Source: Tenrec ecaudatus (taxonomy: Eukaryota > Chordata > Mammalia > Afrosoricida > Tenrecidae). Taken from it: a DNA stretch of 64,000 nucleotides. Below are positions 12,162-23,610 of this stretch, one piece after another. Position 1 is the stretch's first letter; the number at the start of each line of letters is the position of its first letter. Location of the stretch: positions 129,748,937 through 129,812,936 of the forward strand of contig NC_134538.1 in NCBI RefSeq assembly GCF_050624435.1. The letters run 5' to 3'. Below the pieces are notes generated by a model that searched no databases, was not told the origin of the DNA, and was given only the letters and a program-made list of their open reading frames with translations. The translations under genes were made by a program, and so were the position numbers.

Positions 12162-12175
12162 AAAACATTGACTCA

Positions 12176-13712
12176 AAACAAAACACACTACCATTGATTC
12201 AACTGTGACTCACATGACTTTACAGGACAGAGTAGAAATGCCTTTGTTGGGTCTCTGAGAATTTAAATCTTCTGAGGAGCAGCAAGCCTCATATGTCTTT
12301 TTTAAAATCATTTTATTAGGGCCTCATACAACTCTTATCACAATCCATACATACATCAATTGTGTAAAGCACTTTTGTACATTCATTGCCCTCACCATTC
12401 TCAAAACACTTTCTCTCCACTTAAGCCCCTGGCATCAGGTTCTCATTTTTCCCCTCCCTCCCTGCTCCCGCCTCCCTCATGAACTCTTGATAATTTATAA
12501 ATTATTATTCTGTCATATCTTTCCATGTTTGATGTCTCCCTTCACACACTTTTTCTGTTGTCCATCCCCCAGGGAGGAGGTCACCTATAGATCCTTGCAA
12601 TCAGGTCCTTCTTTCTAACCAACCCTCCCTCTACGTTCCCTGTATCGCCACTCACACCACTGGTCCTGCAGGGTTCATCTGTCCTGGATTACCTGTGTTT
12701 CTGGATCCTATCTGTACCAGTGTCCATCCTCTATTCTAGCCAGACTTTTAAGGGAGAATTGGGATCATGATAGTGGGGGAGGGAGGGGGAAGGAAGCATT
12801 TAACAACCAGAGGAAAGTTATACTTTTCATTGTTGTTACATTGCAAACTGTCTGGCTTATCTCCTCCCTGAAAACCCCTCTGCAAGGGGATCTCCAGTGG
12901 ACTACAAATGGACTTTGGGTCTCCACTTGGCACTCCCCCACTCCTTCATTATGGTAAGATTTTTTTTTTGTTCTGATGATGTCTGATACCTGATCCCTAT
13001 GGCACCTCGTGATCACACAAGCTGGTGTGCTTCTTCCATGTGGGCTTTATTGCTTCTGAGCTAGATGGCCACTTATACCTTCAAACCTTTAAGACTCTAG
13101 ATGTTACATCTTTTGATAGCCGGACACCATCAACTTTCTTCACCACATTTGCTTATGCACCTGTTTTGTCTTCAGCGGTTGTGTCGGGAAGGTGAGCATG
13201 ATAGAATGCCAATTTAATAAAAGAAAGTATTATTGCACCGAGGGAATATTTTAACGGAGGCCCAGTGTCCTTCTGCTATCTTAATACTAAACCTATAAAT
13301 ATATACACATAGATCTATTTCCCCATCCTCATATATAAATATATGTGCATATATAAGTGTTTTATCTAGACCTCCATAAATGCCCTTTGTCTCCAAGCTC
13401 TTTCCTCTATTTCCCTTGACTTTCCTCCTGTCCCACTACCATGCTCAGTCCCCACCAGGATTTCACCAATTCATTTGTTCCCATTACCCTTGATCATGCC
13501 CTACCAGGCCTCCCACACCTTCCTTACCACAGTGGGAGAAGGGGAGGTCGGGGGAAAGAAAGTGGTGTTAACAAACCCATGGACAAGGGAAAATCAAGTG
13601 ATCCAAATTGGTGGAAAGTTTCATATTTCTATTGAGGAATACCTGGCAGTTTCAAACTGCTGGCCTATGGTTAGCAGTTCAATAAGAAACCCAGTATGCT
13701 ACCAGAGCTCCT
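12176..13712 (-). repeat. tRNA-derived SINE split by an L1-type insertion
   Basis: The SINE tail and body lie at 12176-12298 and its body and tRNA-like head at 13621-13712. The join is exact if 12299-13620 is removed along with one copy of the duplication. The head ends with 'TATGCTACCAGAGCTCC', the reverse complement of the SINE start. Confidence 0.82.
12299..13620 (-). repeat. L1-type 3' retroposon, 1.32 kb, with inverted 5' end
   Basis: Antisense from 12299 to about 13530 with the standard 3' end 'CATTTTATTAGGGCC' at the left. It is flanked by 'TCATATGTCT' (12289-12298) and 'TCATATTTCT' (13621-13630), a target-site duplication with one difference. The last segment, about 13530-13620, is in the opposite orientation: it matches the sense strand of the 2325-2410 part of copy 1 (shared 'GGACAAGGGAA' and purine-rich blocks). 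This is the signature of twin priming. Confidence 0.82.
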
Positions 13713-14949
13713 AATAAAAACATCGGCCATGTTAAATTAAAATTTGAAATTATGATCACTATGTGCTAAAATTGACTTAATAACAATGGGATTAAAAATA
13801 TATGTCCCTTGAAGATTGGAACAATAGCCATTGTGTTATGCCAACCACTGTGAAGGATGATAGAGATGTAGAAGCTAATCTATATGTATTTGGAGAATTT
13901 CAATTGTATTGAGAGGATTCTTTTCATTTAGGAGTTTTCGATCTATACTCTTCAGAAACCTAGAACATTTAAAGAGCTCTGTAAAACATCAGGAAGAAGC
14001 CATTGACTAGGCAGGAAGTCTTTCCTCCACCATTCTTAGACCCACAGCCAGCACTATTGGTGAGGGAACGCTGGTTCCTTCATCTTCCTCTGATTGAATT
14101 CCCATGTTTATTACAGTGCTTGAACAAAAGAAGGTATGGTTAAAAAGTATTAAACTGGTGGATTAGATGCTATCACAAGTTTAAATTAGGTCACTGTTTT
14201 CCACTGTCCCCTCTAAAGTTCTTTCCTGCAATCCAAACAAATGTATGTCTACCATTTGACAATAAATCAAAAGATTGCTGATAGCATAAAAAAATCAAAA
14301 GATTGCTAGTTGAGGTCCAGATCATAACACATGGACTCATTCCAAACAGAATGTGCTTTAGAATATCTCAGACTGGTTCTTCCAGTATTATATTTTTCTT
14401 TGGCTCTTTAGGGTATCTTTAAAAAAATTTTAAGCCAATCAATAGCTTCTGAGGATATCTGCTGGTTCAAATAAATGCAAGGCAATGAGGTTATCACAGA
14501 AGGTTATGGTTACTATTTGGGGGATTCAAACAGGAAAATCCTGATAGATTTTCTCTAAGCACACGGGGAAATCAGAAGAAGTTGTTATGTAGAGATTCTG
14601 AGTATATTAATAACCACATCGGTGACAAAAATACCAGGAATATTGTAGCAAGAAGTGTTCTTCCATCAGTACAATTCACCTGCTCATTATCTTGAGGGTA
14701 GGAAAGAATGTCCTACAAGGACTTTTATGACATGAGAAGTGTTACGTCATCTACACTATACCTCTATCTTGTCTCTTCATAGTTCATGTTACAAAAATTC
14801 AAAGGACATTGAAAGGGAATATGATTTGAGCCTGTTGATGCTAACCCTACCATTCGGACCTAGTGTACATCAAGAAATGAAGAATTCTTTAGAGAAGAGT
14901 TGTGGCTCAGTGCCTTCCGATTAGCTTCAATTAATAGGGATGTGGTATA
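13713..14949. other. Unassigned sequence
   Basis: No gene or confident repeat. A 15-base direct repeat around 'AATCAAAAGATTGCT' occurs twice within 45 bases near 14265-14307. Confidence 0.45.
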
Positions 14950-15290
14950 TCCTGCACCATCCTCTCAATTGTTATGTTTGACTCATTAATATCACAACCT
15001 ATGTCAATCCACATCCTGCAGGATCTTCCTTCTTTTCACCGATCCTTTACTTTATCAAGCATAATGTATTGTTCCAGGAATTGGCCTCTCCCAATAGCAT
15101 GTTTAAAGTACTTGAAATGTGTCCATTCATCCTTGTTTCTAAGTAGTCTCCTGGCTCTACTACCTCCAATACAAGCGTATTTATACTTGTGAAAGGACTT
15201 GATACTTTCAATATTCTACCCAATGCCATAATTCAAATGTATTAATTCTCCAAAGATCTTCCTAATTCATTGTCCACATTCCAAATGCAG
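14950..15290 (-). repeat. RTE 3' half fragment
   Basis: Antisense RTE sequence: the 'GTCAATCCACATCCTGCAGG' region, 'CCAGGAATTGGCCTCTCCC' and 'ATAATTCAAATGTATTAATT' occur in the order seen in the full copy and at 36395-36720. Confidence 0.8.
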
Positions 15291-15309
15291 ATCTGACCCC
15301 AACATGTAA

Positions 15310-15366
15310 CCACTCTAACTTAGAGTAGAATCACTGTAAATCAGAATTGACTCAATGATAGTCTTT
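15310..15366 (+). repeat. SINE or RTE tail fragment
   Basis: A short block around 'CAGAATTGACTCAATGATAG' resembles the tail shared by AfroSINE copies and the RTE 3' end. Confidence 0.45.
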
Positions 15367-16010
15367 TTTTCAGCCCTATTAATAGCATGAGAAGGAGAAC
15401 AGGAAAACAAAATAAAACTCACAATGCATGTGAACATATTTTTACTTTACTTTTCTGTTACTAATGTGTAAGGATACAGAAAAGAACAATCATAAAACTA
15501 AGGAAAACTTAAAAAATGGTTGGAGTTTGAGTTAGGAATCAAAGTGTAGTCATCTACTCCATCTCAGTTTCACTGTTAACAATGGGGAGCGCCAAAAAGA
15601 GGGGAGTACAAATAACACCTCATGACTTTGACCTTATAAAGCTTGCCTGGTGCAAATAACTTAAACTGTAGTAAGAGACTGAGTTGATTGTGGCTGCACT
15701 CACTCCACAAGATCGAGGGTGAAACTTATGGAAAGGTGTGTGACACAATAAAACCAGAGTCATGAAAGAGAAGCTTTGACTCAGTGCTCTTGGGAGGAAC
15801 CTGTGCGTTGACCAAAAGCAGTATTCAAGTAGAACTACATGGATCAAAATTAGAAAATGTGTGTGCTTCACAACAGCCTAAACCATCACTGTCTTTCGAA
15901 AGGACTTCTAAGCACTGGATACCTGTTGATTCAGCCACCAAATGAAGTGAAGGAAATGGAACCTATGTACAATATCATCCATTTGTGGTCTGTGATGGTT
16001 GACATCACTG
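15367..16010. other. Unassigned sequence
   Basis: No gene or confident repeat seen. Confidence 0.45.
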
Positions 16011-16014
16011 CCTC

Positions 16015-16212
16015 AAAAGCTCACGTCCATTGAGTCAATTCAGACTCGCTACCCTTTAAAACAGAGTGGAGGTGCCCTTTGCATTTCTAAGGATGCAAAT
16101 CTTTACAGGAGCAGAAAACCTCATCATCCCCCAATGGAGTCACTCGTAGAGTGGAACCCCTAAACTGTGGTTAGCAGCCTAACCCGTAACTCATTGTGCC
16201 ACCAGGGCTCCC
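16015..16212 (-). repeat. tRNA-derived SINE, full length
   Basis: Complete antisense copy from the tail ('CATTGAGTCAATTCAGACTC') to the tRNA-like head, ending 'TTGTGCCACCAGGGCTCC'. Confidence 0.88.
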
Positions 16213-16735
16213 ACATGACAGCTTAGAGGGAACCAACATGGGCCAACAGTGGACATGCATTTCTCTAGGGCCAGCAAGCTCAGCAACCCTTGGCTCAGTG
16301 GCTTTCACTCTCCTCTCTCTCTCAGTGAGTTTGGTGCATGGCTTCCCCAGTGAAGATTCCACATATTTTTAAGCACCCATTTTGTTGTCGGTCAGACTGA
16401 CATGTCATCCACACTTTAGAGATGTGGACTCCTGCAGGAGTCAGTTGACCTGCAGTGGTGTCACATTAGTTAAGCGAGGACTGGATTTTATTATGTCAGA
16501 CTCCAGGACTACGTCTCAAACTACTTTGAAATAGTTTCTCCTGGCACCACATTGCTTCTCTTAACATTCGGAATATGGTTATGCCTCTAAATGGTATGGG
16601 AGGCCACGAGTCAAGAGATATACAGCACCACCATCAAAGATTGGGCAGGTTTATGGAAGTGATTTGTGCTAATGGAAAAAGCAAGCTCACACTGCCTAAG
16701 CTCACATAGGCAGGGAAGTGGACACTATATTATAA
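16213..16735. other. Unassigned sequence
   Basis: No gene or confident repeat seen. Confidence 0.4.
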
Positions 16736-16739
16736 AATA

Positions 16740-16920
16740 ATGGCTAAATGTATAGACTTAGAATTATGCAGACATGGGCTCAGGTACAAGTTCTTCTTTC
16801 TACTAATGGATCATGAGGGTGCTACTGCATCACTTCATCTATGAATACTGCATAGGATTCTTACAAGAGTGAAGTAAATAACAAAAAGCCTTTGGTATAG
16901 TTCCTAATATATGAGGTAAG
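16740..16920 (+). repeat. Possible MIR SINE relic
   Basis: The order of blocks resembles MIR: a 'TAGACTTAGAAT..CAGACATGGG' start, then a region like 'GGATTCTTACAAGAGTGAAG' near the end. The copy is highly diverged and the call tentative. Confidence 0.45.
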
Positions 16921-17089
16921 TAAAAAAGTAGTGCTGCAAAATCATAGAAACCTTGATAAAGGAAAAATAGGAAAATGGGAACCTATTGTTTCTACCCATA
17001 GCCTTCATCTAAGTCTTTACACATCTGAAGGAAGTGTTGTAGTTCCTTAACCCATTGTCTAAGGTTTCTGACTTCAATGTACACAGAAA

Positions 17090-18145
17090 AACCGTCGTTT
17101 TAGCAACCTTGATGAAACTCATATTTTGATTCTTTTAAGTGTTTTTTTTTTTGTGTTCCGAGAGCAAAAGAAATCTGAAGGGGCAAAATCATGGCTATAA
17201 TGTAAGTCAGGTATTTTTTCCATAAAAATGTCCTTAGGTGCATTCTCATGATAAAAATAAGGGGGAAAATCCACAGTATGACATCGCTTGTCTTTTTCTT
17301 GTCATGCAATTTTCAATTTTCTTTAACCTTAAATAATAAGTCCTTGTGTTTGGCTATGTCCTTTGAGAAAAATGAACATGAATACCCTCTTTTGAATTTA
17401 TAGATAGTGTCTCCATAAATTTCTGAGTGACCTCCATGCTTTGAATTTAACTGGCCTAACAGATCCCTCAGAATACAATGCTTTGGTTGGATCTTGTTTT
17501 TGAGTCTATTGGTAAGACCAAAACTCATCCTGGGTATGGTTCACGCCTTAAAATCATCTACATTTGCTTCAGTCTTGCTTTAAAAACTGGTGGAAAACTC
17601 TGAGCAATCTTAACACAATACTTCTGGTGCCCATTGAGCTGAAAATGTGCTGAGTTCAACGTGTTCTTTTAAAATTGAAAAGGCCAAACCACAGGAGTTC
17701 CCAATTGCATTGTCCCATCCACAGTTGCTTCTATCAGTTTCTGGCTTTCAGTTGCAATTTCTTCATTCCTTAGAGTAGTAGTTCTCAAGTTGTGGGTCCC
17801 AAACCCTTTGGGAGTTGAATGACCCTTTCACAGGGTCACCTGATTAATAACAGTAGCAAAATAACAGTTATGAAGTAGCAACCAAAATAATTTTCTGGTT
17901 GGGGATCACCACCACATGAGGAAATGTGTTCAAGGATCACAGCATCAGGAAGGCTGAGAACCACTGCCTTTGAGATGGACAGTTTTCACTCTCTTGGCTG
18001 TTCTATGAGATCCTTCCAACCGTCCATAAAAACACTTGTCTATCTATAATCCCTTGCTTTATGTAGGGCAGCATTCACGTAGACATTTTGTGAAACTCCT
18101 GTGGGATGGGAAGATGTCCACTTGAGCTTCATTAAATGTATTGTT
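17090..18145 (-). mobile_element. Second mariner-like element, minus strand, decayed
   Basis: Minus-strand reading near 17160-17260 gives 'YSHDFAPSDFF' and, upstream, 'HHENAPKD'. These correspond to the mariner catalytic blocks YSPDLAPSDFF and HxDNAPAH. The same order and flanking blocks recur at 58760-59631, including 'CTAACAGATCCCTC' and 'TTTCTTCATT' followed by a 'GACAGT' block. It is distinct from the 9436-10290 mariner. It is disrupted by many stops and contains a SPIN insertion at 17776-17966. Its outer edges are uncertain. Confidence 0.65.
17776..17966 (+). mobile_element. SPIN (Space Invaders) hAT transposon, non-autonomous
   Basis: A 191-bp non-autonomous hAT element with ends 'TAGTAGTTCTCAAG' and 'TGAGAACCACTG', which are near-perfect inverted repeats of the CAGNGGTTCTCAA type. 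The inside has 'ACCCTTTCACAGGGTCACCT' and 'AACAGTAGCAAAATAACAG' blocks characteristic of SPIN. It is flanked by 8-base duplications 'CCTTAGAG' (17768-17775) and 'CCTTTGAG' (17967-17974), differing at one base, as expected for hAT. It interrupts the older mariner-like element. No transposase is encoded; mobility would have needed a full-length SPIN elsewhere. Confidence 0.92.
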
Positions 18146-19275
18146 AGCTTTGACTTCAAAGTCAAATTTTCCATGACACATATTCTTTTTCTTTAAGAGA
18201 AAGAGAATAGAAATTCTATTCTAATGAGAATAGAAAGTGTATTACTGAGAAAACATGTATGATGCCACTCATTGATCATGGAAGCTTGTTAAATGCTTAT
18301 ATGTTTATATATATATTTGGGATAAAGATAAGCAAATATGAATTGGAACCCTATTTGTGATATGTTTTATTTACTGATGTATAATAGGAGCTTTATGCCA
18401 ACTATTATAATATGCCAATACTATTATACTTGTAATTATGTTTAATTAGCATACTTTTTCATTCCTAGTAAAATTCAATCCTTTTTCATGATACAGTAAG
18501 AAACAATATCAGGACAAGAAACACTGGCAGGGAATTAAAACGGAATCTGCTTCATGGGAAGGAAACATTATATCACTGACTACCAGCATTTCCATCAAAG
18601 AATAGTGAGCAGCACACACGTAACCACTCTAAATTACCCACATGGTTAAGTTCCAAAGACCAAGTTATGCAAAAACTGGCATTATGTAAAAATGGAGGAT
18701 AACCACATCAGATCACAAAAAGAGGACAACTACATTATAATTCAACTGTCAAATTATATCACTGCATAACTGTTACACCACTAAGATCATGCCCCAGTCA
18801 CACTGACACATATCCTTCAACAGTAAAACCAAGGTTGCTCTTACCTTGCATCTTAGAGATAACAACTATCAGATGTGACTTATCGATGTACAAAATAGCT
18901 TGACAGTAGATACTTTTGCTATTTTGATAAATGTAAAATTTTGGATAACAAGATAGTTGATAAGTAAGGAGTAGGTATTGTCACCATCATGCATTTGTTT
19001 ACATATAATCAATATCATACTAATCTACTACAAGAGGAAAGAGAATGATGATAAATTTCTTAGCAATGATAATGATACTATGCCTGAATAGAATAATGCC
19101 TCCATCTCTGCAGATGTACAGGATGGCACCAGGAGATGAAGGGGACAGATGCCTGCCACCGACTCAGATGATACAATTTCCCACAGAATGCTCACATTTC
19201 TGCTACTCTTGTTAAAACGGGACTCCTTACAGACCGATGGCTCATGTTAACTCAGAAGAAAGACCTCATGATCTG
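18146..19275. other. Unassigned A+T-rich sequence
   Basis: No gene seen. The part at 18490-18960 has a texture suggesting an old DNA element, but I could not recognise it. Confidence 0.4.
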
Positions 19276-19279
19276 CTTC

Positions 19280-19378
19280 TAAAAATAAGCCATTGAAAAC
19301 CATATGGACATAGTGTCACTCAGGAACATGTGGGGTCACCATGCATCAGAATCAACTCAGTGGGAAGCTAGTTTTATA
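19280..19378 (+). repeat. SINE 3' part
   Basis: Sense tail with 'GGGGTCACCATGCATCAGAA' and 'TCAACTCAGTGGGAAGC', which match the AfroSINE tail. The tRNA-like head is missing. Confidence 0.65.
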
Positions 19379-20830
19379 TAATGAACAAAGAAGACAGAAT
19401 GCCTCCCCCAGACCACAAGTTAAATAGGTTTTCTTGCAAATACTCTACATAAATATGATTGCTTCCAAAATAGATCCTCAGTTTTGATGCCTACTACATG
19501 CAGGACATGCCTTTGGACGTACCTTGCTGTCACCTTCTTGCAAGGCGAGGCCAGAGGGAACCAGGGCTTGTATGACTGGAAGGTCACGGTGTCTGCTGGC
19601 TATGAGACATGAAGTTTTCAGGTTCTGACCCAGAAGATATGTGTCCTCTGCCAGCATCCATGGGTTAGCAAGCTCATGTTTAATTCCTTAACAAAAAAAA
19701 AAAATCCTAAAAAAGAAAGCCCTTAACAGGTATTTATTGGAACTGTGTTGGCATCTCTGTGTGAAGGGACTCCTTCAGGACTCTTCTGTTATTCCATGAA
19801 ATAAGAGATTTAAAGATGTTTGCACTCTGAAAGCCTTAGAGAATCTGAAGAAGAATGTCCATCTGGTTCAACACTTACAAATTACTGATATATCAATATT
19901 GTGATAGATGACATTGTTTATATACTTTTACCCATATGTATGTAGTCATAATTTAAGAACCTATTTAATGAGAGAGCAAACTAAGCTCTATAATAACTGT
20001 GTTAAGTAGTAGAAAATAATTATTAAACCCATTTTCCAAAAGAAAAAAAAGACAGCACAAGGCTTAAGGATTTACGTAACACATAGAATAGCAGGGCTCC
20101 AAAATGAATTATAATGCCTTGACCCGTCACCTTGATATTTTCCAGTAGTCCATCATTTAAATTCTAAATTCAGCAAGGTTATTAGGGTCAACATTGAAAT
20201 AGAAAAATTTAACTTGAAAAACTTTTTTTATCACAGTTATTTTCTTACTGATATAAAAGAGCTAAACTATTATATCTTAAGCAGACGACATATGTCAATG
20301 TATATTCATATATTTAAAAATGTAATTTACTAACGAGCTCTCACCTGGCTTGCACAATTTAATGTGCAATTATTATTTAAGAATTATTTGAAAAATTTCA
20401 TTGAAACATTTGTGAGCTTCCTTTAGCAAACCAATAGAGAAGAGCATGCTCAGAATATTTCATGCTGAAAAAACTGAGGAAAATTTCAATCCTAGATTTT
20501 TGATATTGAAGAATTGAATGGGCAAAATATTTAACGACACAGGAAACATCAAAAGAAAATGAGAGGAATACAGAGAGTCGCTGTACAAAAAGAATCGGTT
20601 GATATTCAACCATTTCAGGGAGTTCCAGTTATACTAAAGGCATTAATAAAAAACAAAGTTCCTAGAATTGACAAAATTGAAGTGTTTCTGTAAAGATATA
20701 TAATTCTAGATTTGCTTGATTGTCTATGCCAAGAATCTAGAAGGCATCTACATTGACAATTAACAGGAAGGGATTCATATTTCTGACTAATCCAGAGAAT
20801 AGCAATTCAAATTAATTTAGAAATTGTCAA
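19379..20830. other. Unassigned sequence
   Basis: No gene. A 17-base identity to 8223-8239 ('CCAAAATAGATCCTCAG') at about 19467-19483 hints at a shared unnamed repeat. Confidence 0.4.
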
Positions 20831-20834
20831 AAAA

Positions 20835-21897
20835 TAACATTGATACCCCACACACATAACTTTCCGCTAAAGATAATTCAGAACTAGTTGTAGCAGTTAT
20901 TGAAAAGCAATTGTCAGACTTTCAAGCCTAGTTAACAAGAGCTTGGAATGAGGGATATCATTGCAGACATCAGATGGCTTTGGGCTGAAAGAAGAGAATA
21001 TCAGAAAGAGACTTCCCTGTAAAAGACATTTGACTGTGTTTATCCTAACAAATGTGGATATCATTTTGAAGAATGGAATTCCAGAACACTGGATCGGTGT
21101 AGATGTAGAACTTGCGCTTACATCAAGGGGTATTCAATCAAACAGAGCAAGGGCATGCTGAGCGGCCGGGAATAAAGAAACGCATACATCAGGGTAGTGT
21201 ATGCATACAGTTTGTTTGCTGAAGAAATAACCTGATAATGGAATACACGAAGGAAAATGTGGCATCAGAAGTAGAGGAAAGTTCACTAACATCCTTGGAA
21301 AGGAAACAAGATTTGCAACCCTTACTGATGAGTAGCAAAGTCTGCCACCTTCCATACGGATTTAACTTCAACATAAAGAAAGCAAAATCCTTACAATTGG
21401 ACCAAACAGCAACCTCCTGAAAACATCAAAATGAAAAAGGTATGAAGGATTTCATCTTACTTGAATCCATAATGCCCATGGAAGCAGCAGTTGGGCAAAT
21501 ACGCTGCAAAAGATCTCATTAAGGTATCAAAGAAAAAGAATGTTATTTTGAGAACTAAAATGTGTGTGACTCAACCCAACATACTTCCGATACCCTCCTT
21601 TGCCTCTGCGAAATCCAGCCAGATATGCTCCTTAGAGGCAAGGATGGAAGAAGAGACTTGGTCTCGTGTATTTTGAACATGCTGTCAGGAGAGACTAATC
21701 CCCAGAGACAGACACCATGCTTGAGAAAGCAGCAGGTACTGAAGACCTTCGAGAAGATGGATTGGCACAGTGGCAGCCTCAATGGGCTCAAGCATAAAAA
21801 CAGTTTGTGAGGATGCATCAGGACCTGGCAAGGCTTCATTCTGTTGTGCAGAGGGACGCTATTAGTTGGAGCTGATTCCACAGCACCTAACAGCAAC
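20835..21897 (+). repeat. RTE 3' half, sense
   Basis: Reverse transcriptase region to 3' end on the plus strand. Visible blocks include 'GAGAATATCAGAAAGAGACTT', then a diverged palm region, then the C-terminal block around 'GGATGGAAGAAGAGACTTGG' and the tail 'GACGCTATTAGTTGGAGC' near 21855. The frame is broken. It abuts a second RTE 3' end. Confidence 0.82.
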
Positions 21898-22290
21898 ATA
21901 TGCATGTGAAAGCCTGACAATGAACAAGGAAGACCAACAAAGAATGGATACATGTGAATTGGCAAAGAATATTGAGAGCACCCTGGTTTGTCTCAGAAGA
22001 AGTGCATCCAGAATACTTCATAGAGCTGAGGATGTGGGGGATTTGTGTCATGTCTTTAGGAAATATTGTCGGGAGAGATCAGTTCTTGAAAAAAAAGTTG
22101 TCACGCATGATAGATGGTCAACACAAAAGGGGAAGACCCCTTCCAAAAGATGGATTGAGGCCATGGCTACTACAATGGGGTAAAAAAACAATTGAGGACC
22201 GCTCAGGACTGAGCATTGTTTCTTTTTATTACACATAGGGTTGCTATGATTTGGAATCAATTTAATGACATTTAATAACATGCAGAAAAA
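21898..22290 (+). repeat. RTE 3' end, second tandem fragment
   Basis: Begins again at the C-terminal part of the RTE ORF and runs to the tail ('GGGTTGCTATGATTTGGAATC' type block at about 22239). An open frame at 21866-22183 translates this remnant, with 'RWSTQKGKTPSKRWI' as the readable C-terminal piece. It directly follows the previous RTE tail in the same orientation. Confidence 0.8.
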
Positions 22291-22414
22291 AGCTAGAGAA
22301 TGAATAGTGATTATGACAGAATAAGAATCAAGGCCTTTGATTTGTGATGTTTCAAACATAGTCAGTATATCATGGACTACCAGAAGGATTTTGAACTGCT
22401 GATTGTGGAGCTGA

Positions 22415-22600
22415 GTGATTGATACATAACCCACTGGGGGACCAGACCTACCCCCATCAGTTAGAAGCCACCAAGAGAAAGGTGAAGCTTTCCATTCCTG
22501 TAAAGAGTTACACTCTAGAAAACCCACAAGGCAATTGTACTTTGTCCTCTCTGGATGCTATAGACTAGAATCAACTCAATGGCAGTGAGTTTTCTTTTGT
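22415..22600 (+). repeat. tRNA-derived SINE, head damaged
   Basis: Sense body 'TTCCATTCCTGTAAAGAGTT' and tail 'AATCAACTCAATGGCAGTGAG' are well kept. The tRNA-like head is diverged. Confidence 0.78.
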
Positions 22601-22639
22601 TTTCTTGTTTTTGAACCAGAAGAATGAACAAAGTTTTCT

Positions 22640-23610
22640 TTAGAAGTAGTACAACTAGTATTCTCTTTAGAAGCAAGGATGGTGAGACATTAAGTCCTGT
22701 GTTTTGGACATGTTATCAGGAGCTATTAGTTCCTGGAAAAAGACATCATGTTTCCTAAAATATAGGGCCATCAAAATAGACATAAATCCTCAACAAGATG
22801 GATTAACATATCTTACACCAACCACTGTCTCCCTTCCCCCATGGTTTCTGTTGTTCAACCCCTTGGAAAGAGTGTATGCGACTATGTGTCAATCATTGTG
22901 GTTTCCCCTTCCTCCCCTCCTCTCCCCACTACCTTGCTGATATAACTATTCCCATTCCTGTTCCAGGATTCTGTGTGTCATGAGGTCTTATCTCTTACCT
23001 GTACATGCTTCAATCTAGCCCACAATGAAAGGCAGCGCTGTGGTCATGCTAGTGGGTGGTGAGGAAGCCCTAAGGAACAAGAGGAATATTGTGTATTTCA
23101 CTGGTGCTTTACTGCACCCTGGTTGACTCGTCCCTTCTCTGTGACCCGTCTGTAAGCAGATGTCCTATTGTCAACTGATGATTTTGGGTCTGTGCTCCAA
23201 CACCGCTCATTCTCAACAATATGGTTTTTGTCTGTTTTTTTATGGGTCTGTTGATGCCTGTTACCCCATCTCGAAGACACCTTATGACGTGTGGAGGTGC
23301 GGGGTGGGAGGGCAAAAAGAGGAGCTGGTACCAACGGCTCAATAGAAAGTAAATGTCTAGAAAAGAATGATGGCAGCATATGTACAAATATGTTTGATAC
23401 AATTGATGTGTGGATTGTTATATGAGTTGTAAGAGCCCCTAATAAAATGTTCTTCTAATAAAATAGAATAAAAAAAGATGGAGTGTAAAGGTACATTCAA
23501 ATGACAATTATGAGGATGACAAGGACCTGGCCATATTTTATTCTATTATACATGTGATTACTCTGTGTTGAAACTGATTAACAGCATTTAACAATAGCAT
23601 CTAAAATTTT
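22640..23610 (+). repeat. RTE 3' end split by an L1-type insertion
   Basis: The first part is 22640-22812 ('TCTTTAGAAGCAAGGATGG' to 'AACAAGATGGATTAA'). The second is 23466-23610 ('AGATGGAGTGTAAAGG' to a tail with 'TTCTATTATACATGTGATTA'). Removing 22813-23465 restores a colinear RTE 3' end. Confidence 0.8.
22813..23465 (+). repeat. L1-type 3' retroposon with 5' inversion
   Basis: The 3' part, about 23285-23465, is sense and ends 'CCCCTAATAAAATG'. The 5' part, about 22820-23285, is in the opposite orientation: it shows the same plus-strand blocks as antisense copy 1 (compare 23098-23190 with 1617-1710). This arrangement is the hallmark of twin priming. The duplicated target seems to be an imperfect 'AAGATGGA'. 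Confidence 0.8.

Noticed and set aside
21555-21965. 136-codon minus-strand open frame
   Set aside because: It is antisense to the RTE C-terminal region.
22048-22527. Longest open frame of the window, 159 codons, minus strand
   Set aside because: It lies antisense across the RTE 3' end and a SINE, and shows no protein motif.
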